This document shows, piece by piece, positions 39,768 through 50,769 of a DNA stretch of 64,000 nucleotides; the first letter of the stretch is position 1; each line of letters starts with the position of its first letter. This stretch comes from Crotophaga sulcirostris (taxonomy: Eukaryota > Chordata > Aves > Cuculiformes > Crotophagidae). A program made the translations under genes and the position numbers. The stretch spans positions 269,957 to 333,956 of the forward strand of contig VYZB01000338.1 of the NCBI GenBank assembly GCA_013397455.1. Direction: 5' to 3'. The notes under the pieces were generated by a model. The model did not search any database and was not told the DNA's origin. It saw only the letters and a program-made list of their open reading frames with translations.

Positions 39768-39887
39768 ATTTGCTGGTAGGCGGTCCCGCAAGGATGCTGC
39801 TCCAAGGCTGTGTGCCCTACACAGCCCCTTTTCACCCTGTGGGAAAGTGCTCTGACATTTCTGACTGTTCCCTTTCCTTCCCAACAG

Positions 39888-40438
39888 CTGACAAAGAGGC
39901 TGACGAATACTACATGAGGAGGAGACACCTGCCTGACCTGGCAGCCCGGGGCACACTCCCTATCAACGTCATCAAAATGTCTCAACAGACAAACCACAGG
40001 GACAGGCCCCGCCGTCCCATCAGGGCCATGTCCCAGGACAGAGTGCTGTCTCCTGAGAGGATCATGCCCGAGGAGTTTAGCATGTCTTATGAACGGATCC
40101 TCTCAGACGAGCAGCTTCTGTCCGCAGAGCGCCTCCACTCCCAAGACCCCCTGCTCTCCCCGGAGCGGTCGGGGTACCCTGAGCAGTCTATGTCACGGGC
40201 CTTGTCACACACAGACGTCTTTGTATCAACACCCATCTTGGATCGCTACAGGATGACAAAAATGCACTCCCATCCTAGTGCCTCAAATAACTTGTACAAT
40301 ACCTTAGGGATGACCCCAACCTCTGCCAAGCGCCAAGCGTTCGCCTCTCGACGGCACAACACGGTAGAACAACTGCATTATATTCCAGGACACCACCACC
40401 ACTACCGCACAGCGAGCAAAACAGAGGTGACTGTTTGA
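39888..40438 (+). CDS. SHISA6: SHISA6 terminal coding exon, C-terminal 182 residues with EVTV PDZ ligand
   Basis: This is the C-terminal cytoplasmic tail of SHISA6, which anchors AMPA receptors at synapses through PSD-95-type PDZ proteins. The acceptor is a strong pyrimidine tract ending CCCAACAG. The frame opens T-D-K-E-A-D-E-Y-Y-M-R-R-R-H-L and continues with L-P-D-L-A-A-R-G-T-L-P, the tail block shared by SHISA6/7/9-type proteins. Next comes a region in which an L-S-x-E-R-like unit recurs four times (40040-40168), then F-V-S-T-P-I-L-D-R-Y, then F-A-S-R-R-H-N-T-V-E-Q-L-H-Y-I-P-G, a four-His run and S-K-T-E-V-T-V before TGA at 40436-40438. The closing EVTV is a type II PDZ ligand. Distinct features against SHISA9 (which has D-D-F-Y-S-K-R-R-H-L, as I recall it) make SHISA6 the clear choice. 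The local frame is open further upstream, but that part is intron. Confidence 0.96.
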
Positions 40439-41715
40439 TATGACCTCGTGCATTGTAGATACTCATTGAGGACTGGGGTGGCCACAGCAACCCATACTGC
40501 AGTGGCCTTATAGGCCAAGGTAACCTCTAATAACTCAGTGTCTGAGAAGACTTCTCTGACTATTCCATCCACTTTGTTGTTTTTAAATCCACCCCTTCAC
40601 TGGTGACATAAGAAGAACCCAAGCAAGCAAAGAGATGATAGTGAGGGATAATAGAGGAAATTTCCTGACATGTATCAGTTTCTGTCAAAGAAAGCCATAG
40701 TAGTAGATGGCTTCTTCCAAGGGCTCATTGGCATTATCTCATCGTTTTTATGAATTTTGGACCTTTCAGTTGCTACAAGTAGAAGCATTCTTATGAAGCC
40801 CAGGACAGGGAGGAGGAAATGCAACACCCCATCCTGGCAGGAAGGGGCCCTGTTCTTGGTCCTCATGCCAGCTCTTATGTTTGGCCTTTCTGTAGCAAGT
40901 AAGTAAGATTCTGGCTGCTGGGGATCACCTCCAGACTGCTCAATATTAGGCCAGCACCCACATATCTGTTCTTCCTCACCCTTGGAACAAATTCAAGGGC
41001 AGACTTTCCTAGGGGACTGACAGGTCTAGGGTCAAGAATAGCCTCGCTGAGAAATCAAGTTTTATTTTATATTAAATATACTCGTAATATAAAAATATAC
41101 TAGTGCCTACATATCGCCTGCTCTCTCAGTGTAGGAAGTAGTGGGGTTGATGTGTTCAATAAGCACAAATATGCTGAAATGCTTGTTAGACCCTTTTCTC
41201 CACTCATTCTAGTATCTTGGTCTCTCCAACATGTAAATAGGAAGGAGGAATAGGGTTGCTCTTCGTCCAGCTTCTTGCCACTGCTGAACCTGAAGCACCA
41301 GACCGCTCTCAGCTTTGCACTGCTGGCCTGTTCTGGGGGAAGTCCTGTCTCCACCAAGACCCCTGCAAGGCAAGGCTACCACACATTTCACCAAGCCTGG
41401 ATTTCTCCCCAGAAATTTATTTTCCTGATAGCATTTTCCACTGGCCCAGTTCCCCTGTTTCTGAACATATTTCCTCATCTCAGTTACAACCTGCGAGAGA
41501 ACTCCATATGTAGCAAATCTTCTTCTAGCCCTTGGCAGAAACGCGGAGCTGAGGGTGTCTCTTTACCAAAAAGCCGGCTGGTAATTCCCCGTGATTCTTT
41601 CCATGTAATGGCCCCTCCCAGAAAACCTTCCAAATTTCAATTCCGTTAAGTATCGATACTAACCATGAAGACAGTTACATTTCATGCATAGAAATTATAT
41701 ATCCAGTATAATTAT

Positions 41716-41721
41716 AATAAA
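41716..41721 (+). promoter_or_regulatory. SHISA6: Possible proximal poly(A) signal AATAAA of SHISA6
   Basis: AATAAA in ATTATAATAAATGGG is followed by TGTTGTATATCTG about 13 bases later, a moderate GT-rich element. Use of it would give a 3' UTR of about 1.3 kb instead of 5.6 kb. Isolated AATAAA hexamers are common in AT-rich DNA, so this is only a candidate. Confidence 0.3.
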
Positions 41722-44390
41722 TGGGCATGTTGTATATCTGATATAATGCTAATTAGATACTGTATATTTGTAAAATTTTTAAAATGTAGACTCATGGGTC
41801 CAGAATTTGTGAGGGTTTTATCTTTGGCTTTCTAGCCAGAGTGGGTTTTGCTTTATTTTTTTTTTGTTTGTTTTAGTTTTGGTTTGGATTTTTTTTTTCC
41901 TTGCATTTGTGTTCCTATCAAATTCTGTAGGAATAACACTAGAATATACTTCTTTGGCCAGGAAGGGGTCTCAGAGGTTTTGAAGGCCAGCCAGACCCAG
42001 TGCTGTAACTGGTAATACTGAACACTCTCCAGTGCTCACCCTTTAGGGTGTGCACTCGATGTCCCACCGCATACACACAACCATGCTGCCAATCTGAACT
42101 GCAGGCATGCTCCCTCCTCTGGGTGAAATGACACCTGACTTCAAGCTGCAAACACATTCTCATACAGTACTTCTCTCTGCCTGTCCTACAGTCCTGCACG
42201 GCTTTTCGTTAAAGGGCATTTGAATTAGCCCTACCCTTCTCACTGCCCTCAAGTACCTCCCACCTCCTGGCCTTAAGGACGTTCCCAGCTCAACGCGTCA
42301 GCCCTGTAGCATACAATGATTGCAGGCTTGTTGAGAGCTTGAACCTTGTGTGGAGGCTTATGACGCAACACCAGGTTCTTCTGGTGCAGGGTACGCAGGA
42401 AGAACGTGCCGTCATCCCCAGTGGGATTTAGAGGTAGGCCTCAGTGGGGTGGCCATGTGGCCTTTCTCTTTCCCAGGCTGTCCTCGGGCTGCTGGTCCTG
42501 GTTAATGAGCTTTCTTCTGCCCTGCCTGATGGAGACTGTGTTCAGAAAGGACTCCATCTGCGAGAAGTACTGGGGTTTTTTTTGACGGAAACTGAAGTAG
42601 GAAGGAATAAGAGTTTCCATGGTTCAGATCATCATTACTGTGCAGTCTTGGGCAAAATCATTCTGGGCAACAAATCGAATTGTCTGTGGATCAGGGTGGC
42701 AGTTCAAGGCATGGGAAGGATGGAGAGAAAAAGCTTGCACCATGACCCCTTCCCTTTATGGACACTTCTCTCCCCTGACTACCTCTAAGCTCCTCAGCTC
42801 AGTCACTGGATATTTCTTCACAGAAGGAAAACTCTGTGAAAATATTGCCCTTGCTTACCCTCCCACAGACTGAAGTTTGTGACACTTGAGAAAAGAAGAG
42901 AAAAGCACATGACTGATGGGGAGGCAGTCCCTCCTGAGATTCTGGGGCTCTTTCTTTTTTGGCCCAAGAAAAACCGGGATCTTCCCCTCTGCAAGCAGGG
43001 AGATATGAACACTGTGGGAGAGAAGAGTCCACCCAAGAGTCTCCAGGAGTTGAGGTGGCTGAACAGGAGGAGCAGAGGTGAGCATGTGAGGCCATGGGTA
43101 GGTGAACAGTGCTCTCTTTCTGTTTCCATACCCATATGTCTCAAACTCTAGTCTTTGTCTAAGTGTCCCATTTGCAAACTAAGAAGCTGCTGGATGAAAG
43201 GCAAATATGGAATTTCTTCACTCAAGTAGCCTGTGCAGATGCTGTGTTGTGCTCCAGGCAATTTGACCTTAGAGCCTTCTCTTGTTCTGACTGACAAATA
43301 TCACAGGCCTTCTGCTAACTTGTCCTACCTGGGCAATAATCCTTCAAAGAAATCTTAGCCCCCTTTCCTCATCCTTTGGATCCACTCAACAGTTTCAAGC
43401 AGATGTGTCCCACAAGAACTGTCAAAAGGACTTTCTGGGCCAAATCTCTTCAGGGACCTTGCCACCACCACAGAAAATTTTCAGGAGATTTCTTTGGGAA
43501 GGCATCATGCCCTGGATGACGACAATTTGTTCCTAGACATCATGTGTTCCCATGGCTCGCTTTGTGTGCTAGAATGGGTTACTAGCTAGAGCAGTGGCAT
43601 TTCAGCACACACAGGTGTTCTTATGTCATTTTTTTCCTTATTCCTCATTCTAACAGTTTGCCAGTGAAAGGATACTCCAGAACTGAGTGTCATGATCCAC
43701 AACTGGTCGCCAGCACTTCTCTTTTCCATGGTCAATATGTCATGATGGTAACGTGTTTGTAATATGTTAACAAGTTCATACTCCATTAGAAGCATTAAGA
43801 GGGTTCATATCATGTCTGTGAAGTGCTTTGAGACCCTCCCAAAACAGACACAGTAGAAGTGAAAAACATTTTTATGAGTATTGTTTGTCACCTCTGCCCT
43901 GCCAGATTACATGTGACGTGTTGCAACCCAGTGTCCATCCTGAACGTGAGTGCTGGGGTTGGGCAGTGCAGTTCCCTAGATTTCCAATTGCTCTCCTTCT
44001 GGTCAGAGTCCCTAGGAGGCAGCAGCTCAAAGGGATGCTGACATCTGCACTTTGACCTTTCTGCTTTTTTCTCCTCATGTCTGAGTCACCATAGCATTCT
44101 GCACTCAGGAGAAAAGCAGGAAGCAGTCACATTCCTCTGTACAGTAAAATATAATCTGCCTCGATTAATCTAATATACTCAGAAGAATTATCTGTCTTTT
44201 GCTCCAACCCACAGGTGGAAACACATCTGTGTAGCCTCCAGTTCCCAGAGTGCATGTGCAGGGACTAGAGGAGGGTAATGTAGAAAAGTTTATATGAATT
44301 CCTACAAACTGATAATTATTTGCATTCCCCAAGCAGCAGCACAGAGTAGTGAGCTGCACTGGGTTTTAGACAGCTCTCTCATTAATCCAG

Positions 44391-44442
44391 ACACATGTAC
44401 GTATATGTGTATACACACAAACACACGTATACATACACATGC
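44391..44442. repeat. Compound TG/TA/CA microsatellite in the 3' UTR
   Basis: ACACATGTACGTATATGTGT is followed by ATACACACAAACACACGTAT and ACATACACATGC, an interrupted alternating purine-pyrimidine tract of about 52 bases. Confidence 0.8.
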
Positions 44443-45986
44443 TGTAAAATGCAGTCAAGTTCTGGCCAACCCTGTACCAAATCTAAACATCCAAGCTATA
44501 TTGAACCACTTATTGAAATGTGGAAAACTGGTTTTTTAATGGTCCTCATAGATCACACAATGGAATGGAAATTTTGTCATAAAAAGGCTTCTAATGCCGG
44601 TGAATGACATTTTAAGGAAAAAAGAGAAATATTTTTCAACGTTTTAAAGCTCCTTTTATAAATGATGATCTGATACTTGGGGGTGGGGGTGGGTGGGTGA
44701 GAAGAAATAGGGACAGTTACCTGGGAGTGAGCCTTCCTTTCCTGGCTTAGATTTAATTTCTTTCTACTGTTCTGCTGGTTGCAGAACAACCAGCATGGAC
44801 TTCCCCCCATGCATATTTTTGTTCTTGTGTCTATCAGAAGCATTCCCACCAAAAATCTCTAAGAGCCTGACATGATAGTTTCTAGTAGCTGGTAAGCTGT
44901 CTTCATCATCTTCCACCAGAGCAAACAAAACCGTCATGAAACAGGGTAACTTTAATTGTATTTGAAGTAAGTGTCTGATTTGGAACCAATTTGCCATCTT
45001 CAGTTCATGAGATGGAGAAATACCTTGTTTGAGTTTTGTTTCAGATTTAATGCTATAGAAGGAGGGACTCTGTTGAAATATATTTTCTACATACAGATTT
45101 CGTGTTCAGGTATATTTCAGAGGAGGGAGAAGTTGGTAGAGGAAATACGTGAGAAAAGGGGGGGTTAAATATTTTCATAACAAGTGTTGTTAGCAATAAG
45201 GTTGCTTTGGGGCTGCTTGAGAGCAGCCACTTCTGTGTATGTCTGTACGTGGATGGTAGAAGGCATCACTCCCAGCCTCTCTTAGCTGGTTCACAACTGT
45301 CAAGGAGGTGCCCTCACCAAGCCCAAAACCCAGCTTGGAAAAACCAACCTACACTCCACCCACTGGGGGCAACGGGAGAGTTGGACGATCCCATTCGATC
45401 CCGTTAGTGACAATATGAAAGTGATCTCTGCTCTCAGCAGTGAGGGAAGCAACGTCCTGTGTCTGCACTGTGACTGCATGATGTCCAGGAGGTCTCCATC
45501 CCCACCACCTCCGCTGCGGGGAGCGTGCGTCGTTCCACCCTCACCCTCTGCCCTTCGTACCAGCTCCCGACCTTCTGTCTGCAAACCTGTTAGACATTCT
45601 TTTTTTTTTTTAGCAAGAATTTCTTGGCTCTGAGAAAGACACTTCTTACTGTAATCTTTTTAGTTTGGGGGACAATATTTCCTAAGGAGGGTTAAGTGGA
45701 TATTTTTGTGCTTTAGCCCAGTTTATGGATTCCATGTTTATTATACGGTAGTACTGAAAAGGAAGTACATTTGTATCTGTAACTTTGCACAGACTCTTGG
45801 TTAACCATTAAACAAGCTTCAAGATGAGCAGTATTTGACTGTTTTTCTCTGTATTATTCTTGTTGTAATACTTACCTGTAAAAGCACATTCTGTATGTAC
45901 TGTAAACAAAAATATTATCAGTTTAGTAAAATTTAGTCTTAAGGATTTTTCCACTTTTGTCAGTAACAATTATTTATGGATTAAAA

Positions 45987-45992
45987 AATAAA
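45987..45992 (+). promoter_or_regulatory. SHISA6: Distal poly(A) signal AATAAA of SHISA6 (likely main site)
   Basis: AATAAA lies in GGATTAAAAAATAAAGGC, so an ATTAAA variant sits immediately upstream (45980-45985). A GT/T-rich element, GTTGTGTCTTTTTTGATG, follows at 46011-46028, the right distance for cleavage near 46005-46012. Several TGTA motifs (binding type for the CFI complex) occur around 45893-45904. CR1 insertions resume 130 bp beyond, at 46144, in keeping with this being the gene end. Confidence 0.65.
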
Positions 45993-46143
45993 GGCAATTT
46001 CAACATATAAGTTGTGTCTTTTTTGATGTATACTGAGGCATGGGCCATTTTCTGGGCTCCTGTCCCAGCCTTTGTAACCAGCATTTGAAAGGTGGATATC
46101 TATATTTCTGTGTGCAGCTAAATAGCACCTATTAAAATCGGAG

Positions 46144-46690
46144 TCATAGAATTGTTTGGTTGAAAAAGACCTTTGAGATCATTGAGTCCAACCATGCCTG
46201 TCCACTACTAAACCAGATCCCTCAGCACCTCATCCACCCATCTTTTAAAATCCCTCTAGCGATGTTGACTCCACCACCTCCCTGGGCAGCCTTTGCCAGT
46301 GCCTGACAACCCTTTTGGTGAAGAAATTTTTCCTGATGTCCAATCTGAACCTCCCTTGATGCAACCTCTGGCCATTTCCCATCGTCCTATCACCTGTCAC
46401 TTGGGAGAAGAGACCAGCACCCACCTCACCACAACCTCTTTTCAGGCAGTTGTAGACAGTGATGAGGTCTCCCCTCAGTCTCCTCTTCTCCAGGCTAAAC
46501 AACCCCAGTTCCCTCAGCCACTTTCCATAAGACTTGTTCTCCAACCCCTTCCGCAGCTCCGTTCCCTGCTCTGAACGTGCTCCAGCCCCTCAATGTCCTT
46601 CTTGTGCTGAGGGGCCCAAAACTGAAACCAGGATTGGAGTTGCAGCCTCACCAATGCTGAGTCCAGGGGAATGAATGCTCCAAGGTCTGG
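46144..46690 (-). mobile_element. CR1 LINE 3' end, third subfamily
   Basis: Starts TCATAGAATTGTTTGGTTGA, AAAAGACCTTTGAGATCATT, with a body differing from the other two types (CCACTACTAAACCAGATCCC, CCTGACAACCCTTTTGGTGA). The minus strand is open for 99 codons of ORF2 end. The first repeat beyond the SHISA6 poly(A) signal. Confidence 0.93.
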
Positions 46691-47496
46691 AAGACTCATT
46701 GTTATATATTTATTTCATCATCATGCCAGAAAATTGCAGGCAGAGAAGAAAGGCATTACCATTTGCTGTAAAATTTTGTCAGGTAAGCCTAAAAAAGGCT
46801 TTTTTATTTTTAAGTCACCCCCTTTAATTTTGCGTTCATAAGACGTGATCCACTCTACATCTAGAAATCCCTGTACTGCAGGGTCAGAACTTTTACTACA
46901 TTTCATAGTGCTGAAGGTTTCAGCAGGGGCTTTGCTTTTGCTGTTGGCAGTACTGCACACACAGGAGTTTCCCTGCCCTTTTTCTGAAATTTGAGAAATC
47001 CAAGGAGGCCAGAACGTGTTCCTCACTAACAGCCTCTACTATTGCCACAAGGGGGAAACTGCATTTTCATTTCCATCACCTCTGAGCCAGGGGTTTCTCA
47101 CTGCTGAGTCTAGCTGGGAAACATAGCAGGGTTTTTGTCTTACTTTTTGTGGAGGAAATGTCAGATTTTATATCTCTATTTTCAAATTAATTTGCCTTCA
47201 GCATTATGCAAATTTGCTTACATTGAAAATGTGATAACTGGTAATTGGGAAGGATTGCCGGGAATAAAAATCATTGAGACATCAGCACCCTTTCACAGCA
47301 CAACGCTGGAAGTGGACGAAGGAAGGCAGGCACTGCAGCAGGTCCTTTCCTCCCGGCATGGAGCTCCTGGCAGCCTGTCCCTGTGCTCTAGGACTTTGGG
47401 AGAAGCCCTCCTTATTCACTTGAACCATGTCTCTGCCCCTGTCCCTTCTCTGCCACCTTGCAGCTCTGGCACTGAGCTTCAGAGGAGTGACCCTGA

Positions 47497-47990
47497 GATC
47501 ATAGGATCATAGCGTGTTCTGAACTGGAAGGGACCCACAAGGATCATTGGGTCCAACTCCTGTCCCTGCACAGGACAACCCCAACATTCACATCCTGTGG
47601 CTAAGGGCATTGTCCAAACACTTCTGGAATATTGTCAGGTTTGGTGCTGTGACTGCTTCCCTGGGGAGCTGTTCCAGTGCTCCACCACCCTCTGGGGGAA
47701 GAGCCTTCTCCTAATGTCCAACCTAATCCTCCCCTGGCACATCTTCCTGCCATTGCCTGAGGTCCTGTCCTTGGTCACCAGAGAGAAGAGCTCAGCCCCT
47801 GCTCCTCCTCCCATGGTGAAGAAGCTGTTGACCACAATAAGGCCTCCACTCAGTCTCCTCTTCTCCAGGCTGAACAGACCAAGTCACTTCAGCAGCTCCT
47901 CATGTGGCTTCCTCTCTAAACCCTTCACCAACTTTGTGGCCTCCTCTGGACTCTTTCTAGTGTCCAGAGATAACGTCACGAGTCTAATGT
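47497..47990 (-). mobile_element. CR1 LINE 3' end, fourth variant (older)
   Basis: ATCATAGGATCATAGCGTGT, GAACTGGAAGGGACCCACAA, GGATCATTGGGTCCAACTCC, GCATTGTCCAAACACTTCTG, CACCCTCTGGGGGAAGAGCC and CTCAGTCTCCTCTTCTCCAG in order. Distinct from the neighbours in the GACAACCCCAACATTCAC block. Some divergence. Confidence 0.9.
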
Positions 47991-48924
47991 CCCAGGGATT
48001 CTTCCCCACTGCTGCCTTCACATGGTGCAGAGGTTATCACACCACCATTACTCACCCACCAAGACCTGAGCTCTTCAGTCTTCCCTCAGGTATAGCTTTC
48101 TGTTGCTTTGCTGCTCAGTTTAAATAGATAAAAGAAGCTTTGAGGAGTAATATCCCACTACCACCAAGAGAAGACAATCATCTTCCACAATAGGTCCAGT
48201 GCAAAGATGACGCAATTTTTTAGCCCTTGGGCCAGGTTAGTACTTGGGGTCTCCTACCTCCATAACAGCAAAGCTCAGAGTCAGCAAGGCACAATCAGCA
48301 CTTCCTAAGAAACACATGAACCCAACAGAGTTAATTAAAACACATTTTTAAGGTAGAAGTTTCTTTTTTCCTACCAGTTCTATTAATAATTACCCAATCC
48401 TTTGTAGCAGTAATAAATGCAGAGGAAGCAATGAGGAATAAGCTAATTTCTCCACTTCCCATAAAAAGTATTGAAGAGAACAGAAGGATTTATGGTGTTG
48501 AGAGCCAGTGATGACTGAGGTGAAGCTGGAACCAATTCTTACCTCAAAGGAGAATGAATCCCACTGTTTCCAATTACTATAATAATGGATCTCAGTACTG
48601 TGGTGAAGAGATTGCACTCTGTTAGCCAGCCTTCATCCAAGCTGTCTTCACTGGCCCCACTAAGTGGTATCTGCAGGATCATCTCTAATGGCCCAGTAGG
48701 TGACTCTGGTGGCCTGGGCAGCCTGGCACCACCCCAGATGAGATCTCTGCAGTGCAGGGTATGTCTTCACACGTGTGACTGGAGAGACACTGGTGGATGT
48801 CATGGCAGAGAGTGAGCTCTTCTGAGAGTGCCCTTTTCCCAGGTAGTGCAGCAGGGATCAACTCAGGCTGCAGGGCAGGAGGTAGTGGTTGCTGCCCTCC
48901 ACTGGCATGCACCCAGCACCTGGG

Positions 48925-49110
48925 AGGGTGGGAGGCCCTGGCCCAGGTTGCCCAGAGCAGTGGTGGCTGCCCCATCCCTGGAGGTGTTCAAGGCCAGGTT
49001 GGATGGGGCTTTGAGCCCCCTGATCCAGTGGGAGGTGTCCCTGCCCATGGCAGGGGGTTGGACTGAATGGGCTTTAAGGTTCCTTCCAACTCAAACCATT
49101 CTGAGATTCT
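48925..49110 (+). mobile_element. CR1 LINE short 3' end (ATTCTATG-tail type)
   Basis: GAGGCCCTGGCCCAGGTTGC, CAGTGGTGGCTGCCCCATCC, TTGGATGGGGCTTTGAGCCC, CTGATCCAGTGGGAGGTGTC and degenerate tail CATTCTGAGATTCT. 5'-truncated. Confidence 0.93.
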
Positions 49111-49559
49111 AAGATCTGAAAGGACTTGGGGATGGACATGATGGTGTGAGTGTGGGGTTACCTGAGGAACAACAGGGCTGGATCTTGCCAGTTGTTTCTT
49201 TTCCTTGATGCAGGCAGCTTGTTCTTGGGCCACTCCTACAGAAGGGTCCTGGTATCACCTCCTCACACCGGTGTTGGCACAGAGAAGAGCTTGAGCTGCA
49301 GGGAGGCAAAATGTTCAACTAGCAATGCAGCAGTACCTTTGTCTTGGAAGGCTAAAATCCTCACACATGAGAAAAGACAGGACTGTGCCTGCTCCTTGAA
49401 AGGAAAAACCCAGAAACAGTACTGGGAGACCCTAAAGGTACTGTTGAAGTCTGAAGGTGGACAGAAGTCCAAGTGGCACGGGAGGCCACTCCATCGGTCA
49501 CATCTTCCCAGCTGCTTTCCTGCTGTTCCTAGGCTCAAGCACAACATATGGGAATTTTT

Positions 49560-50480
49560 CCCAAACCTAAGGTTTAACACTGCTTCCAGATGCTTTGGAA
49601 AGATGTTGAAAAATTATGAAGAATTAAAGGACTGCAGGATAATTAACACCTGTCAGCATGGGTTTAAGAAAAGCAGATCTTGTCAAACAAACTGGAATTA
49701 ATTCTCTAATGTTCCTACAATTTGGGCTGGCAAGGATGATGTGTAGATGCAATATGTTTAGCCTTGTCTACAGTGCTGGATAATGTACTGCTTAACAATC
49801 TGATTAAGAGTTTTATCACTGCACATTCTTGAGAAAACTGATGTTAAAGGAATGTGGCAGAGGTGAAATATCAGATCTCAACAAATGGGTTTTAACCTAA
49901 AGAGCCATTCCAAGTAGCATTTGGAAGAACTTAGCACAAGACCGCACACTTTTCAACACCGAGCTCAGCAATCCAGAAATAAAGCTGAAAATGCTGCTGC
50001 TAAAAGTTTCAGGAGGGTTCAGACACAGAGGGTTTGAGATGCTATGGGCAACAAAAGAGGGATGTTAAGAGTCAAGAGTGGGCTCACTCTGAACAGAAAG
50101 TGACATTAAGCCACAAATGAAATCAGACCTGCAGGAACTGAAGCAGGGCTTCTGGGATAGACATAGATGCCTTAGTTAAGAAGCAGTCCAAAGCAAAACT
50201 GAGTTGGGGGAATGTTTTTCAGTGACATTTTTACAAAGCTCAGCATTTTAGTTCATGGCGAGAAGCCAAGCAGTGACTTGGTCACTAGGTATAAGCATTT
50301 TTAGAGGGTGAAAAGTGTAAGGTATTACAGAGGTCTTTAATCCAGCATCAGAAGAACCAGCTGATGAAAACTGGAGCCAGATAGACTATCTCTGGAACAA
50401 ACTATCAAGGAGACACTAGAGAGGCGATGTTTCTTGCTGTAATAAATGCTGTGTGGCTGCTAACACTAAGTTTTACTGCC
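49560..50480 (+). mobile_element. Probable ancient CR1/L3-like LINE relic
   Basis: GAAGAATTAAAGGACTGCAG, GGATAATTAACACCTGTCAG, CATGGGTTTAAGAAAAGCAG and ATCTTGTCAAACAAACTGGA recall the reverse-transcriptase region of old amniote CR1 elements (the H-G-F-x-x-x-R-S-C-x-T-N block). A TTTAGCCTTGTCTACAGTGC stretch and later phrases fit the following part. Frames are broken. The 3' limit is uncertain. Confidence 0.55.
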
Positions 50481-50728
50481 ACAGTAATTCTTTGAAGAGG
50501 ATACCCATCTTTCTCTCAGCTATTTTCATAGACAAAACCTACAACCCGGTGAGTTCGTCTGTGAGTTGAAATTCATTTCAAACCTGGAAGTGTTTTCGGC
50601 CCACAAAGGAAGGATGTGTTTCCACAAGGCATTTCCTCCCAGGCTGTAATACACTTAAATGCACTTAATAATTAATGGAGCTTTGCAAGAGCCTTCAGGA
50701 GCATTACCCTTCCCTGCAGAGCAGAGGG

Positions 50729-50769
50729 GACATTAGAACTTTTGGAAGTGACATTAGGCTTTTGGAAGT
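50729..50769. repeat. Tandem duplication of about 21 bp
   Basis: GACATTAGAACTTTTGGAAG+T is followed directly by GACATTAGGCTTTTGGAAGT; the copies differ by a short indel/substitution. Confidence 0.9.

Larger units (their letters stand above)
40439..46010 (+). other. SHISA6: Inferred 3' UTR of SHISA6
   Basis: From the TGA to about 46010 there is no further coding exon, no CR1 insertion and a run of AT-rich stretches typical of a long brain-gene 3' UTR (for example 41050-41100 and 41680-41790). It ends at a well-formed AATAAA with a GT-rich element just behind it. The inner part holds a compound TG/CA microsatellite (44391-44442) and a CpG-rich patch (45370-45570). The extent is inferred from the poly(A) signal and lack of repeats, not from transcript data. 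Short open frames in here show no family resemblance and overlap each other on both strands. Confidence 0.6.

Noticed and set aside
39755..39887. In-frame open sequence upstream of the last SHISA6 exon, with an ATG at 39755
   Set aside because: The strong acceptor CCCAACAG at 39887 and frame continuity with the exon at 32335 show that this part is intron; it has no resemblance to SHISA6.
39644..39997. Minus-strand open frame of 117 codons overlapping the last exon
   Set aside because: Antisense shadow of the terminal exon and its intron flank, with no recognisable family.
47597..48127. 176-codon + strand open frame
   Set aside because: It is the antisense of a CR1 3' end plus flank.
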